Assembly: GCA_965232465.1 (NCBI GenBank)
Contig: OZ246977.1
Span: 1,798,001 to 1,862,000 of the forward strand
DNA: 64,000 nt
Direction: 5' to 3'
From: G965232465 sp965232465
GTDB taxonomy: Bacteria > Pseudomonadota > Alphaproteobacteria > JAQWUY01
The stretch's first letter is position 1. Every line of letters starts with the position of its first letter. This document shows, one piece after another, positions 1 through 9,788 of the stretch. Both the position numbers and the translations under genes were made by a program. The notes beneath the pieces were generated by a model. That model searched no databases. It was given only the letters and a program-made list of their open reading frames with translations, and was not told the origin of the DNA.

Positions 1-149
1 TATAGTTTTTAATACTTGAAAAAAAAAATCCTCTGTATAATTGTACTGTGGTGCCCATTTGGGCGGGTGCCAACCTAAGGTTACAGCCCTTTATGGGACC
101 GTATATCCATAGGTATAAATGTAATTCTAAAATACAGAGGATGAAACAC

Positions 150-3100
150 ATGAAACTGAAAAAATCTTTATGGGCAACGGCTAGTGTTATTGTACTGGCA
201 TATACAACACCTGTATTCACCGATGATACGGACAAAGTGGTAAACGCCACCGGTAATATGTTTATGGATACTATTAACAAAACAGGGTTTTTTGAATGGA
301 TAAGTGGCGGGATCGGCTATACAGATAAAACCCTAAATTGGGATATTACCGCTTTTAGCAACCTGCGGGAGACAAAAGATACCGTCACATATTTACAAAC
401 TTCTTATAATCGGCAGAAATCGGTGAATCGATTAAACTTGGGACTGGGCTATCGCAAACTTATCGATACAACGGCTACCCCGTTAATTGTTGGGGTCAAT
501 GCGTTTTTTGATACGAAGGATGGGACGAAGAATATACTTGCTTTTAAGGCATCGGACACCTTCCAACGGTTTAGTGTAGGGGCGGAACTGAAAACCGCAC
601 GGTTTGACATGGCGGCAAACCTATATCGTCGTATTGGCAATAATATTATCAATGATAAAAAGGTATTACACGGTTGGGATATAACCGCTAAGGGCAGTAT
701 TCCCAATTATGAACAGCTATCTGTGGGGGTGGGGACCTATAGATTCGACGGGGTTGAGGATACAGTTGTTAGGGGCAATAAATTGATTGCCGAATTTACC
801 CCCAATGCTATGATAACAGTGCGGGGCGAATATGACAAACCCAATGGCGAATCGGCACAGACCGATATATCGGTCGATTTTAAACTGGCATTTAATAAAA
901 GTATACAAGACCAGTTACAATCCGCCTCTGTATCCGCTACAGATGCCGTATGGCACAAACGCTATGACAAGGTCGAGCGGCACTATGATATTAAAACAGC
1001 GGAGGTCGATACGACCAAACCTGTGGGCAATACTGTACAGTCCGCTGATATACAAGACAGCACGGGCGATAAAACAGTCCGCAGTGGCGATGGTACGACG
1101 CAAGATTCTGCATATGCTTTAACCAGTGGCAAAACATATGCTATCGATGCCTTTATTGGCAATGTACCAAGTGGGGTAACGCCCACTGTCAACGCAGAAA
1201 TTGTGGGTAGTGGTACCAGTGGCACAGATTTTCAATTTAAGAATGGATCGACAAATATCGGTATTGCCGATGTAAAATATACCAGTACACTGGAAGATAA
1301 AGCAGGTGCGGGGGAAGTTACCCTAAAACTGACCTATACAGCAGATGGCTTTAACCCTTATGAAGTGTTTATCAAAACACAAGGCAACCCAACAATTGGT
1401 AGCATACTGTCGGATTCGGATAAAGCGAGTAACGATATTAAGGGCGGGAATGGTACCAGCCAAGCCACTGCGTATACCTTAACAAATACAAAGATATATA
1501 ATGTAAGTACATTTGTTGGTACTGTACCAAATGGGGTAACGCCGACTGTTAAAGCAGAGGTTGTCGGCAGTGGTACCAGTGGCACAGATTTTCAATTTAA
1601 GAATGGGGCGACAAATATCGATGTTACCAATGTAACATATACCAGTACACTGGAAGATAAAGCAGGTGCGGGGGAAGTTACCCTAAAACTGACCTATACA
1701 GCAGATGGCTTTAACCCTTATGAAGTGTTTATCAAAACACAAGCCAACCCAACAATTGGCAGCGTCCTGTCCGATTCGGATAAAGCGAGTAACGATATTA
1801 AGGGCGGGAATGGTAGCAGCCAAGCCACTGCGTATACCTTAACAAATACAAAGATATATAATGTAAGTACATTTGTTGGTACTGTACCAAATGGGGTAAT
1901 GCCGACTGTTAAAGCAGAGGTTGTCGGCAGTGGTACCAGTGGCACAGATTTCCAATTTAAGAATGGGTCAACGAATATCGGCGTTAGTGTTGCCACCTAT
2001 ACCAGTACACTGGAGGACAAAGCGGGTGCAGGTGCAGCTACCCTAAAATTGACATACAGTGCCACAAACTATAGGGATCGCATTGTATATGTAAAAACCG
2101 ATAGTAATTTCACTGGTACACTAACAATGGCGAATCTTGTTGTGCCTTATGGGTCTGGCAATAAGACGGTAAGCACCGCCGATATACTGGGTAAATTAAC
2201 TGTATCCGGTAGCCAAACGCAAAAATCCGATTGGACAATTAAGAGCCTAGCAGATACAGATAGTCATGGGAATCTTACAGTTAATGGCAAGTCGTTAACC
2301 ATATCAGGGGCAATAACAACCAGTACAACTGTAACCGTTGTATTTGAACATACGGATTCTGAATATGCGGATCAGACCAAAACCTTCGAACTGTCCACAG
2401 GTGCGGGTACATTGGGGGATACACCCACCGGGTTATCGGGTAAATGGGGTAAAACTTTTAATGTGGATTATAAGTTAAAAACTTCTGATACGGTGGGGGA
2501 TGTAACAGTATCGTTTGATACAAGTACAGATTTCACCTTTACCATTTTACCGAACAGTGATGGCAGTAAAGGGGGCAAAGACGCCACCACTGCAGGCATT
2601 GTAACCGGTGCTTTAAGCGGGGCGATTAACACCAGAGCCGGGGCGATTGATGGCAGCAAACTGAATAAATCAGGGAAATTGTTGGTAAAAATCGTCCGTA
2701 AAGCCAAAGGCGGATTGCCCGCATTGACAGATTATGAAAATATTACCGTATCCAAACAAGATAGCAACGACCACCCCAACTTTAGGGTTAGTGCCACAGG
2801 GATTGCATGGGCAACCGCCAGTACAGCGGTAACCTATACCGAAGCAAACAAGCCTACGGGTATTGGTACCGCCACATATACCCTAATAGACACAGGGACG
2901 ACCGCTGGTACTGTGGCGGGGGGTAAAGGCACTATCGAAGTGGCGTTAAGCGATGGTAAAATTGCAAAAACTGTCCGTAGTGGAGTGGTAAAAGTTAGGA
3001 TTACCTATATAGCCAACGATAAATATGCACAAATGAGTCGGGATGTGGATGTACCCATCAATAAACAAACCGTAGCGGCAAATACCCTGAGCGTAGCCAG

Positions 3101-4475
3101 CCTTGTTGTATCGTATGTATCGGGTACTAAAACGGTACGAGCGGCGGATGTACTGGGGCAATTAACAGCAACCGGCAGTGCCAGAAGCGATTGGACGGTA
3201 AAAAGCCTAGCGAAAAAAGATACGAATTCGAACTTTGACATTGATAGTGGGGGCAAGAGCCTGACCGTAAAAGGAGCATTCACCACCAGCACAACTGTTA
3301 CTGTTGTATTTGAAAGCACCAAATATAACGATGTATCCAAAGAATTTGAACTGTCCACACGACCCGCACAGGTGATTGATGGCACCCCGACCGGATTAAC
3401 TGGTAAATGGGGCAAGGGTACAGTTACCCCAGATTATAAATTAGACCTTACAGATCAAGGGCAAACCTTTGTTAAAGCAACGGATTACACCTTCTCTGTT
3501 GTGCCTAGTAGTGATGGGGGTAAAGGGGGCAAGGATGCCACCACTGCGGGTATATTCAGCAGCAATCCCATTAGTAACGCCAAAACTGGGGCTATTGACA
3601 CCAGCAAGCTGACCAAATCGGGTAAGCTGCTGATAAAGATTGTGCGGGCGGCAAAAGGTTCAGGGGCAAATGCAGTCGCCGCAGCAACAGAATATGTCAA
3701 CTTTGATGTCACCAAACAAGTATTGGGAACGGATGTAACCACCGCCCCAGCGGTGGCAACAGCAACGGGTGAAAATGGGGCGTGGAAGGACAGTACTGGC
3801 ACCAAGATTGACCTAGACTATACCTTACCGGGCGGGACAAGGGCAACGCAATATACTTGGTCTGCTGCGGGTAAAACAGGGGATGCCCCCAGCGGTACAT
3901 TAAATATCGTTAATGGGGATATTCGGGGGGCAACTTCCGGCGGTACAGTGGAAATCACCATGACCGCAACCCCCGGTAACCCCAAATACTCAGGGTCGAT
4001 GCGGACAGCGGACTTTACCATCGGCAAACAAGATCTACTTATTGTCAATCCTAAGTATGCATCAAAAACAGAAGCGGAAAAAACAGCGAATCGCATAGGC
4101 AATACTTCCGTCCGTTTTGATGTGGATGACCCTACTGCTACATCTATAATAAGTGTATTCACAAAAGCTGCTGTAACAAGTACCATGGCACAAACAATTA
4201 CTGTATCAAGAGTAACAGGACAGTTTAGTTCAGGAATAAATGATGCCAATTTTGCTTCCTCTGCTGGACATTTGAGCGTCTCAATTCTAAGTGGTACAAT
4301 AAATGGTACCTCTGCACAGGTCATATCTTCTATTCAAGCAGCACTAAGAAATCGAGCAGCAGTAACCATTGTTCCGCAAGGTCCCGATATTGGTTTTGCT
4401 TTACGCATTAAAGCGAATGCGAGTGCAGACAAAAAATATAAAGCCATTGACACAACAATATATGTGGTAAGATAA
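150..4475 (+). CDS. Invasin/intimin-type inverse autotransporter adhesin with Ig-like repeats
   Basis: Predicted outer-membrane adhesin of 1441 residues. The N-terminus MKLKKSLWATASVIVLAYTT looks like a signal peptide. Residues of about 25-260 resemble the inverse autotransporter beta-barrel of the intimin/invasin family (GFFEWISGGIGYTD, LNLGLGYRKL, GVNAFFDTKDG and alternating strands). A short linker leads to three 120-residue tandem repeats (about 305-650), then longer modules (about 655-1290) shared with the giant adhesin at the right end of the window, then a unique 145-residue C-terminal domain that looks AT-richer and unlike the repeats. In this family the barrel anchors the protein and exports the C-terminal repeats. 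I chose the ATG at 150 because AGAGG (136-140) lies nine bases upstream; in-frame starts at 48 and 141 are poorly placed. A TATAAT lies at 36-41, without a convincing -35. Ligand unknown. Confidence 0.85.
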   Translation: MKLKKSLWATASVIVLAYTTPVFTDDTDKVVNATGNMFMDTINKTGFFEWISGGIGYTDKTLNWDITAFSNLRETKDTVTYLQTSYNRQKSVNRLNLGLGYRKLIDTTATPLIVGVNAFFDTKDGTKNILAFKASDTFQRFSVGAELKTARFDMAANLYRRIGNNIINDKKVLHGWDITAKGSIPNYEQLSVGVGTYRFDGVEDTVVRGNKLIAEFTPNAMITVRGEYDKPNGESAQTDISVDFKLAFNKSIQDQLQSASVSATDAVWHKRYDKVERHYDIKTAEVDTTKPVGNTVQSADIQDSTGDKTVRSGDGTTQDSAYALTSGKTYAIDAFIGNVPSGVTPTVNAEIVGSGTSGTDFQFKNGSTNIGIADVKYTSTLEDKAGAGEVTLKLTYTADGFNPYEVFIKTQGNPTIGSILSDSDKASNDIKGGNGTSQATAYTLTNTKIYNVSTFVGTVPNGVTPTVKAEVVGSGTSGTDFQFKNGATNIDVTNVTYTSTLEDKAGAGEVTLKLTYTADGFNPYEVFIKTQANPTIGSVLSDSDKASNDIKGGNGSSQATAYTLTNTKIYNVSTFVGTVPNGVMPTVKAEVVGSGTSGTDFQFKNGSTNIGVSVATYTSTLEDKAGAGAATLKLTYSATNYRDRIVYVKTDSNFTGTLTMANLVVPYGSGNKTVSTADILGKLTVSGSQTQKSDWTIKSLADTDSHGNLTVNGKSLTISGAITTSTTVTVVFEHTDSEYADQTKTFELSTGAGTLGDTPTGLSGKWGKTFNVDYKLKTSDTVGDVTVSFDTSTDFTFTILPNSDGSKGGKDATTAGIVTGALSGAINTRAGAIDGSKLNKSGKLLVKIVRKAKGGLPALTDYENITVSKQDSNDHPNFRVSATGIAWATASTAVTYTEANKPTGIGTATYTLIDTGTTAGTVAGGKGTIEVALSDGKIAKTVRSGVVKVRITYIANDKYAQMSRDVDVPINKQTVAANTLSVASLVVSYVSGTKTVRAADVLGQLTATGSARSDWTVKSLAKKDTNSNFDIDSGGKSLTVKGAFTTSTTVTVVFESTKYNDVSKEFELSTRPAQVIDGTPTGLTGKWGKGTVTPDYKLDLTDQGQTFVKATDYTFSVVPSSDGGKGGKDATTAGIFSSNPISNAKTGAIDTSKLTKSGKLLIKIVRAAKGSGANAVAAATEYVNFDVTKQVLGTDVTTAPAVATATGENGAWKDSTGTKIDLDYTLPGGTRATQYTWSAAGKTGDAPSGTLNIVNGDIRGATSGGTVEITMTATPGNPKYSGSMRTADFTIGKQDLLIVNPKYASKTEAEKTANRIGNTSVRFDVDDPTATSIISVFTKAAVTSTMAQTITVSRVTGQFSSGINDANFASSAGHLSVSILSGTINGTSAQVISSIQAALRNRAAVTIVPQGPDIGFALRIKANASADKKYKAIDTTIYVVR
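1063..2100 (+). repeat. Three tandem 360-bp repeats inside the adhesin gene
   Basis: Three in-frame copies with a period of 360 bp (120 residues). Bases 1321-1380 and 1681-1740 are identical, and 1441-1560 differs from 1801-1920 at only a couple of positions. Each copy carries the protein motifs VGSGTSGTDFQFKNG and YTSTLEDKAGAG. Near identity at DNA level implies recent duplication or gene conversion, so copy number may vary between strains. Confidence 0.9.
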
Positions 4476-4501
4476 ATTTTGTTATTTCATTACATTCAAG
4501 A

Positions 4502-4526
4502 AAGGCTGTAATATACAGCCTTTTTT
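4502..4526 (+). terminator. Intrinsic terminator after the adhesin gene
   Basis: A perfect 9-bp stem (AAGGCTGTA / TACAGCCTT) with a 3-base loop runs into a T tract, 26 bases after the adhesin stop codon. Confidence 0.85.
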
Positions 4527-4530
4527 CTGC

Positions 4531-4560
4531 TTGTGATATGGTGATAAACATGTGTATAAT
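4531..4560 (+). promoter_or_regulatory. Putative sigma-70-type promoter of the AEC permease gene
   Basis: TTGTGA (4531-4536) and TATAAT (4555-4560) with an 18-base spacer, placed between the adhesin terminator and the next gene. Transcription would begin about 25 bases upstream of the chosen start codon. Confidence 0.5.
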
Positions 4561-4593
4561 GTACTTGTGTTATATAATATGAGGCATACATCC

Positions 4594-5580
4594 ATGTTTG
4601 ATGTATTTATAAAAGTAAGCAGTGTTTTATTTCCTGTGTTTATGGTTATGGGATTAGGGGCGTATTTTATGCATACGAAAACCTTAACCGAACAGGGTAA
4701 TGAGAATTTAAAATCCATGGTATACAAGCTGTTGATGCCGGTTATGGTGTTTGCATACTTGGTCAAAAATCCACTGGATATTACCCAAGGGCTTGTGTAT
4801 ATCAAGGTAACACTGATATACGCCACCATATTGTCAATTGTATGTTATGTATTTACTTATGCGTTTTTGTACCGCAACGCCCGTACGGCGGTGTTGTCGG
4901 CAACAACTTTTATATTTCCCAACAATATATATTTGGGCATTCCCATTTGTGCGTTTGCATTGGGGGATTCGGCAATTTTACCGGCGGTTATATTTGGTAT
5001 ACTGTTTTATGTAATCCCGTTTTATGTATTGTTGGGCATACAAATAACCAACATTAACAGCCACAAATCTTTATATAGCCATATTTGGTCAGCATTTTAT
5101 GGGGTGGCATCGAATCCCATATTTTTGGGGGCGTTATTGGGGATATTGTGGGGATATTTTAACCTACACATGCCGATTATAATCGAACGCACAGTGGGGT
5201 TAATATCCGATGCCAATAAGATGTTGGCTTTATTGACAGTTGGGGCGAGTTTGTATGTGATTTACCACGACAAAAGCCCCTTAAAAGACAATGCAAAAAT
5301 ATCATTTCGCACAGAGATAATCGGTGTAAATAGTATTAAAATGATTGCCCTACCCTTGTTATCATTATGGGTTGTGTCGTATATGGATATTCCCCCGGTA
5401 TGGAAAGCGGTGTTTGTATTACAATCGGCAATGCCATTTGGGGTATTTGTGTACTTTATCGCCTGTGCAAAAGGGATATTTGTTCGACAATTAGCGGTGC
5501 ATGTATTAATATCAACACTCATAAGCCTGATAACATTACCCATATGGATTGTTATATTATGGCATATATTTCAAATATAA
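4594..5580 (+). CDS. AEC-family (auxin efflux carrier-like) permease
   Basis: Inner-membrane protein of 328 residues with about ten hydrophobic segments, resembling the AEC/Mem_trans family of secondary transporters, which includes bacterial malate/malonate-type and uncharacterised carriers. Family-like features are the N-terminal hairpin (VLFPVFMVMGLGAYF), the polar break in the fourth segment (FIFPNNIYLGIPI) and a C-terminal five-helix half containing LQSAMPFGVFVYFIA. The start at 4594 has GAGG (4581-4584) nine bases upstream; GTG 4552 and ATG 4579 in the same frame overlap the putative promoter. The substrate cannot be told from sequence. pdxH follows after 10 bases, so the two may be cotranscribed. 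Confidence 0.8.
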   Translation: MFDVFIKVSSVLFPVFMVMGLGAYFMHTKTLTEQGNENLKSMVYKLLMPVMVFAYLVKNPLDITQGLVYIKVTLIYATILSIVCYVFTYAFLYRNARTAVLSATTFIFPNNIYLGIPICAFALGDSAILPAVIFGILFYVIPFYVLLGIQITNINSHKSLYSHIWSAFYGVASNPIFLGALLGILWGYFNLHMPIIIERTVGLISDANKMLALLTVGASLYVIYHDKSPLKDNAKISFRTEIIGVNSIKMIALPLLSLWVVSYMDIPPVWKAVFVLQSAMPFGVFVYFIACAKGIFVRQLAVHVLISTLISLITLPIWIVILWHIFQI

Positions 5581-5590
5581 AGGACCTCAT

Positions 5591-6229
5591 ATGAAATTAG
5601 ATTTTCACGCAGATAATCCATTTCAAGGTATATCGCCATTACAAGTGATACAAACATGGGTACAAGATGCCACTGTATCGGAATTAAACGACCCCACCGC
5701 TATGGCAATTGCCACCATTGGGGCGGATGGATACCCCCAAAACCGTATGGTGTTATGTCGGGATATAACCCCACAAGGGGTGATTTTTTATACCAACAAA
5801 CACAGTACCAAAGGGCAAAATTTATCGCAAAACCCAAAAATTTCCGCCCTGTTTCATTGGAAAACCCTACGCCGTCAAATCCGCCTGATTGGGCAAGTAA
5901 GCCCCGTGAATACAGATTCAAACCAAAAATATTTTTCATCCCGTGCGACTATATCCCAATTGGGGGCTTGGGCATCAAAACAATCCGCCCCACTGGATAG
6001 CCGTATGACCTTGGAAAACCGTTTGCATCACATAACCGAAAAATACGGCAACCACACCCCCATACCTTGCCCAGATTTTTGGGGTGGTTTTTTAATCGCA
6101 GTCGAAAAGGTCGAATTCTGGTGCGATGGTGCACACCGCCTACACAATCGTTTTATATTAACAAAACCCACCCCCGATACCACCTTAAAAGATGCGGATA
6201 AATGGCATGTACAACGGTTGTATCCTTAA
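5591..6229 (+). CDS. pdxH: Pyridoxine/pyridoxamine 5'-phosphate oxidase
   Basis: FMN-dependent oxidase of 212 residues that converts PNP or PMP to pyridoxal 5'-phosphate, in the cytoplasm. The length is normal for the family. Recognisable elements are the early segment DPTAMAIATIGADGYPQNRMVL with the FMN-binding RMVL, then FYTNKHSTKG, the central ALFHWKTLRRQIRLIG, the ASKQSAPL region, and the C-terminal RLHNRF and final QRLYP that mirror the family's RLHxR and RLxP ends. AGGA at 5581-5584 fixes the ATG at 5591; an in-frame ATG-less extension upstream overlaps the previous gene. Its product serves IlvE in this window. Confidence 0.93.
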   Translation: MKLDFHADNPFQGISPLQVIQTWVQDATVSELNDPTAMAIATIGADGYPQNRMVLCRDITPQGVIFYTNKHSTKGQNLSQNPKISALFHWKTLRRQIRLIGQVSPVNTDSNQKYFSSRATISQLGAWASKQSAPLDSRMTLENRLHHITEKYGNHTPIPCPDFWGGFLIAVEKVEFWCDGAHRLHNRFILTKPTPDTTLKDADKWHVQRLYP

Positions 6230-6240
6230 AATAAAAAATG

Positions 6241-6269
6241 TTTACTAATGCCTTATTTTATCCTATAAT
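6241..6269 (+). promoter_or_regulatory. Putative promoter of fabI
   Basis: TTTACT (6241-6246), 17 bases, TATAAT (6264-6269) in the gap between pdxH and fabI. The -10 is perfect and the -35 matches four of six consensus bases. Confidence 0.4.
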
Positions 6270-6308
6270 CAGACAAATTTTATGTTACTGATGATAAGGA
6301 GAATGCAC

Positions 6309-7139
6309 ATGACACAGTTAATGATGGGGAAAAAAGGCGTTATTATGGGGCTTGCCAATGATAAATCAATTGCATGGGGCATTGCCAAAACCTTAGCCGA
6401 CCAAGGGGCAGAAATTGCCCTTACCTATCAAGGGGAGGCGTTGTTAAAACGGGTACAACCTTTGGCGGACACATTGGGCGTTGCGGTTATGGAAGAATGC
6501 AGTGTGCAATCCCAAGAATCGATAGATCAGGCATTTGACGCCATCGAATCCAAAATTGGCACAATTGATTTTCTTGTCCATGCCATCGGTTTTTCCGACA
6601 AAAACGCATTACAAGGCAAATATTTGCATACCACACGGGATAATTTCTTAATGACCATGGACATTTCCTGCTTTTCCTTTACCGCCGTATGTAAACGGGC
6701 ATACAGCATGATGAATGATGGGGCATCGGCGATTACCTTAACATATTTGGGGTCGGAAAAATATATTCCCAATTATAATGTGATGGGGGTTGCCAAGGCG
6801 GCACTGGAAGCATCTGTGCGGTATTTGGCGGTGGATATGGGCGATAAAGGGATTCGGGTAAATTCTTTGTCCGCAGGTCCTATTCGCACTTTGGCGGCAT
6901 CTGGTATTGGGGATTTTCGCACCATGTTACGGTGGAATGCACTGGGGGCACCTGTGGGACGGAATATGGATATTTGGGATATTGGTAAATCCGCTTTATA
7001 CCTTGTCAGCGACCTGAGCAGTGGTGTAAGCGGTGCATTACACTATGTGGACGGCGGATATAACATGGTTGGCATGCCAAAACTCGACAATGCTGGGGAA
7101 TTGGCGGAAGTATTGCAAAGTATTGCCGATAAAAAATAA
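6309..7139 (+). CDS. fabI: Enoyl-[acyl-carrier-protein] reductase, NADH type
   Basis: Short-chain dehydrogenase fold enzyme (276 residues) that reduces trans-2-enoyl-ACP in the last step of each fatty-acid elongation round. The FabI form of the dinucleotide-binding motif is present (GLANDKSIAWGIA, from residue 14), as is the catalytic pair Tyr156 and Lys163 spaced Y-x6-K (YNVMGVAK), and the RVNSLSAGPIRTLAASGI loop that closes on substrate. The start at 6309 has AGGAG (6297-6301) seven bases upstream; the earlier in-frame ATGs at 6282 and 6303 do not fit this site. aroC follows after 18 bases. Confidence 0.95.
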   Translation: MTQLMMGKKGVIMGLANDKSIAWGIAKTLADQGAEIALTYQGEALLKRVQPLADTLGVAVMEECSVQSQESIDQAFDAIESKIGTIDFLVHAIGFSDKNALQGKYLHTTRDNFLMTMDISCFSFTAVCKRAYSMMNDGASAITLTYLGSEKYIPNYNVMGVAKAALEASVRYLAVDMGDKGIRVNSLSAGPIRTLAASGIGDFRTMLRWNALGAPVGRNMDIWDIGKSALYLVSDLSSGVSGALHYVDGGYNMVGMPKLDNAGELAEVLQSIADKK

Positions 7140-7157
7140 TATATAAAGGATACGCAC

Positions 7158-8234
7158 ATGGCAGGCAACGCATTTGGGGGGGTTTTTCGATTTACAACTT
7201 GGGGCGAATCGCATGGTCCCGCCATTGGGGCGGTGCTGGATGGATGTCCCAGCCTGATTGATTTATGTGAAAACGATATTCAACCCTATTTGGATATGCG
7301 TAAACCCGGCACAAATAAGCACACCACCCAACGCAAAGAACCAGACAAGGTAAAAATCTTATCGGGGGTATACGAAGGCAAAACCACAGGTACACCCATA
7401 TCGTTAATCATTGAAAACACCGACCAACGATCAAAAGATTATACATCGATTGCCCAATCGTTTCGCCCTGGGCATGCGGATTTTACCTATATGGAAAAAT
7501 ATGGTATTCGTGACCCCCGGGGGGGCGGACGGTCATCGGCCCGTGAAACCGCCAACCGTGTTGCGGTGGGTGCCATTGCCCGCAAAGTCCTTATAAAAAA
7601 AATCGGATCCCATGTGAAAATTCGGGGGGCATTGATACAAATAGGGAATATGCACATCGACCGTTCCGATTGGGATTGGGATCAAGTCCACAAAAACCCC
7701 TTTTTCTGTCCCAGTATGAAAACCGCCGAAAAATGGGATTCTTATTTATCCCAAGTCCGCAAACAAGGGTCGTCGGTTGGGGCGGTAATTGAAGTCCATG
7801 CTTCGGGCATTCCCGCAGGATTAGGGGAACCCATATACGACAAACTAGATGCGGATATTGCCAAAGCCATAATGTCGATAAATGCGGTTAAGGCGGTGGA
7901 AATTGGGGCGGGTTTTAAATCCGCATCGTATACAGGTGAACAAAACGCCGACGAAATGCGGGCGGGCAAACAATTCCTGAGCAATAATGCAGGGGGTATT
8001 TTGGGCGGTATTAGCACCGGACAAGACATCGTTGTCCGCTTTGCTGTAAAACCCACCAGTTCGATTTTAACCCCAAAAAAATCCATTAACACAGATGGGG
8101 ATGAAATAGAAGTGTTTACCAAGGGCAGACACGATCCTTGTGTTGGCATTCGTGCTGTCCCCGTGGGCGAAGCGATGCTGGCGATTGTATGTGCCGATCA
8201 CCTGTTACGCCACAATGGCATATACAAGAGCTAA
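7158..8234 (+). CDS. aroC: Chorismate synthase
   Basis: Converts 5-enolpyruvylshikimate 3-phosphate to chorismate using reduced FMN, the last shared step of aromatic biosynthesis. Family signatures are intact in 358 residues: the N-terminal FRFTTWGESHGPAIGAVLDG, the RPGHADFTYMEKYGIRD segment with GGGRSSARET, and the C-terminal GRHDPCVGIRAVPVGEAM. AAAGGA upstream supports the ATG. It sits directly ahead of trpEGD, so chorismate made here feeds the next three enzymes of the same cluster. Confidence 0.96.
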   Translation: MAGNAFGGVFRFTTWGESHGPAIGAVLDGCPSLIDLCENDIQPYLDMRKPGTNKHTTQRKEPDKVKILSGVYEGKTTGTPISLIIENTDQRSKDYTSIAQSFRPGHADFTYMEKYGIRDPRGGGRSSARETANRVAVGAIARKVLIKKIGSHVKIRGALIQIGNMHIDRSDWDWDQVHKNPFFCPSMKTAEKWDSYLSQVRKQGSSVGAVIEVHASGIPAGLGEPIYDKLDADIAKAIMSINAVKAVEIGAGFKSASYTGEQNADEMRAGKQFLSNNAGGILGGISTGQDIVVRFAVKPTSSILTPKKSINTDGDEIEVFTKGRHDPCVGIRAVPVGEAMLAIVCADHLLRHNGIYKS

Positions 8235-8237
8235 AAT

Positions 8238-9788
8238 ATGACACATTGCACCGTACACAGTGTCAATTGTGCGTATCAGGGCGATGCCTTGTCATTATAC
8301 AATGCTTTAATGCCCAGTGCCCATACTCTGTTGCTGGAGGGGGCAGAAATTGAAACCAAGAATAATACGCAAAGTTTATTGATTTCCCATACCTGTGTTC
8401 GCATCGTTACCACCGGGGCAACCACCGCATCAGCACAGGCATTAACCGCCAATGGACGGGCGGTATTACGGACTTTACAGACCACATTATCAGATTTTAT
8501 CTGCACCCAAACTCAGGATACATTAGATTTTGTTTTTCCACCTGTGGATACGGGATTAGCCGAACACATACGCATAAAACACCCCAATGTGCTTAGCATT
8601 TTACGATGTTTAAAGGATATGTACCAAGATGTGTTTATTGGGGGCGTATTTGGATTTGATTTATTGGAATGTGCCGAAAGTTTACCCCCCGTACCCTTTG
8701 GCGACAACGATTGCCCCAACTTTGTAATGTTTGTGGCGGAAAATCTTATGGTAGTTAATCATATTGACAGAATAACCACTGTAAAAGGTTTTGTGTTTGA
8801 TGCGGATATGGACACAGATATACAATCGCAAATGCACGCTTTAACCACTTTAAAGCCCAGCCATATCAACACAGAATTGTATATAGCAGACATTCCAAAA
8901 ACGATTATCCCCACCCCCAACATAAACGATAGAGATTTTTGTACCATAGTATCACAATGTCAAGAATACATCAAAGCGGGCGATGCGTTTCAAATTGTAC
9001 CCAGTCGCAGTTTTTCCATGCCCTGCCCCAAACCTTTATCCGCATATGCCCACCTGAAGGTGTTAAACCCCAGTCCATATATGTTTTATATGAATGACCA
9101 AGATTTTATCACCTTTGGGGCAAGCCCAGAAAGTGCCTTAAAATACGAAGCCGATAAAAATATTGTATCACTGTATCCCATCGCCGGCACCCGTCCCCGG
9201 GGCAAACATACAGATGGCAGCATTAATACAGACTTAGACACCCGATATGAACTGGATATGTTACTGGACACCAAAGAAACCAGCGAACATATTATGTTGG
9301 TCGATTTGGCACGAAACGACATCGCCCGTATCAGTATCCCGACCACACGACAGGTCAAAAAATTATTGCAAATTGATAAATATAGCCATGTACAACACTT
9401 GGTCAGCCTAGTCACAGGGAACCTTCGCCCCGAATACGATTGTCTGCATGCGTACCAAGCTTGTATGAATATGGGCACTTTAACCGGTGCCCCAAAAGTC
9501 CGTGCATCGGAAATTATCCGTGAAATGGAACAGTGCGGACGGGGATCATATGGGGGTGCGGTGGGATATATTAATGGCAATGGTGATATGGATACTTGTA
9601 TTACCATTCGAAGTGCGTTTGTCAAAAATGGCGTCGCCCACATTGGGGCGGGTGCAGGCGTGGTATTGCAATCCATTCCCCAATCCGAAGCAGACGAAAC
9701 CCGTATCAAAGCCATGTCGGTGATTACCGCCATTAAAAATGCCCATAATTATACATTAGGGGACAATTTGGGGGATAATAATGTCTGA
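8238..9788 (+). CDS. trpE: Anthranilate synthase component I
   Basis: Chorismate-using subunit of anthranilate synthase (516 residues), which makes anthranilate with ammonia supplied by TrpG. The C-terminal catalytic core is clear: FQIVPSRSF, SPYMFYMN, GASPESALKYE, PIAGTRPRGK, ELDMLLDTKETSEHIMLVDL and GTLTGAPKVRASEII. The N-terminal third is more divergent, as usual for the regulatory domain. Only three bases separate it from aroC and it overlaps trpG by 8 bases, so it is translationally coupled. No leader peptide with Trp codons was found upstream. The C-terminus ends in a short repeated GDN motif. Confidence 0.95.
   Translation: MTHCTVHSVNCAYQGDALSLYNALMPSAHTLLLEGAEIETKNNTQSLLISHTCVRIVTTGATTASAQALTANGRAVLRTLQTTLSDFICTQTQDTLDFVFPPVDTGLAEHIRIKHPNVLSILRCLKDMYQDVFIGGVFGFDLLECAESLPPVPFGDNDCPNFVMFVAENLMVVNHIDRITTVKGFVFDADMDTDIQSQMHALTTLKPSHINTELYIADIPKTIIPTPNINDRDFCTIVSQCQEYIKAGDAFQIVPSRSFSMPCPKPLSAYAHLKVLNPSPYMFYMNDQDFITFGASPESALKYEADKNIVSLYPIAGTRPRGKHTDGSINTDLDTRYELDMLLDTKETSEHIMLVDLARNDIARISIPTTRQVKKLLQIDKYSHVQHLVSLVTGNLRPEYDCLHAYQACMNMGTLTGAPKVRASEIIREMEQCGRGSYGGAVGYINGNGDMDTCITIRSAFVKNGVAHIGAGAGVVLQSIPQSEADETRIKAMSVITAIKNAHNYTLGDNLGDNNV

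Noticed and set aside
983..4324. Minus-strand frames opposite the left adhesin
   Set aside because: Same reason: repeat-derived shadows without ribosome binding sites.
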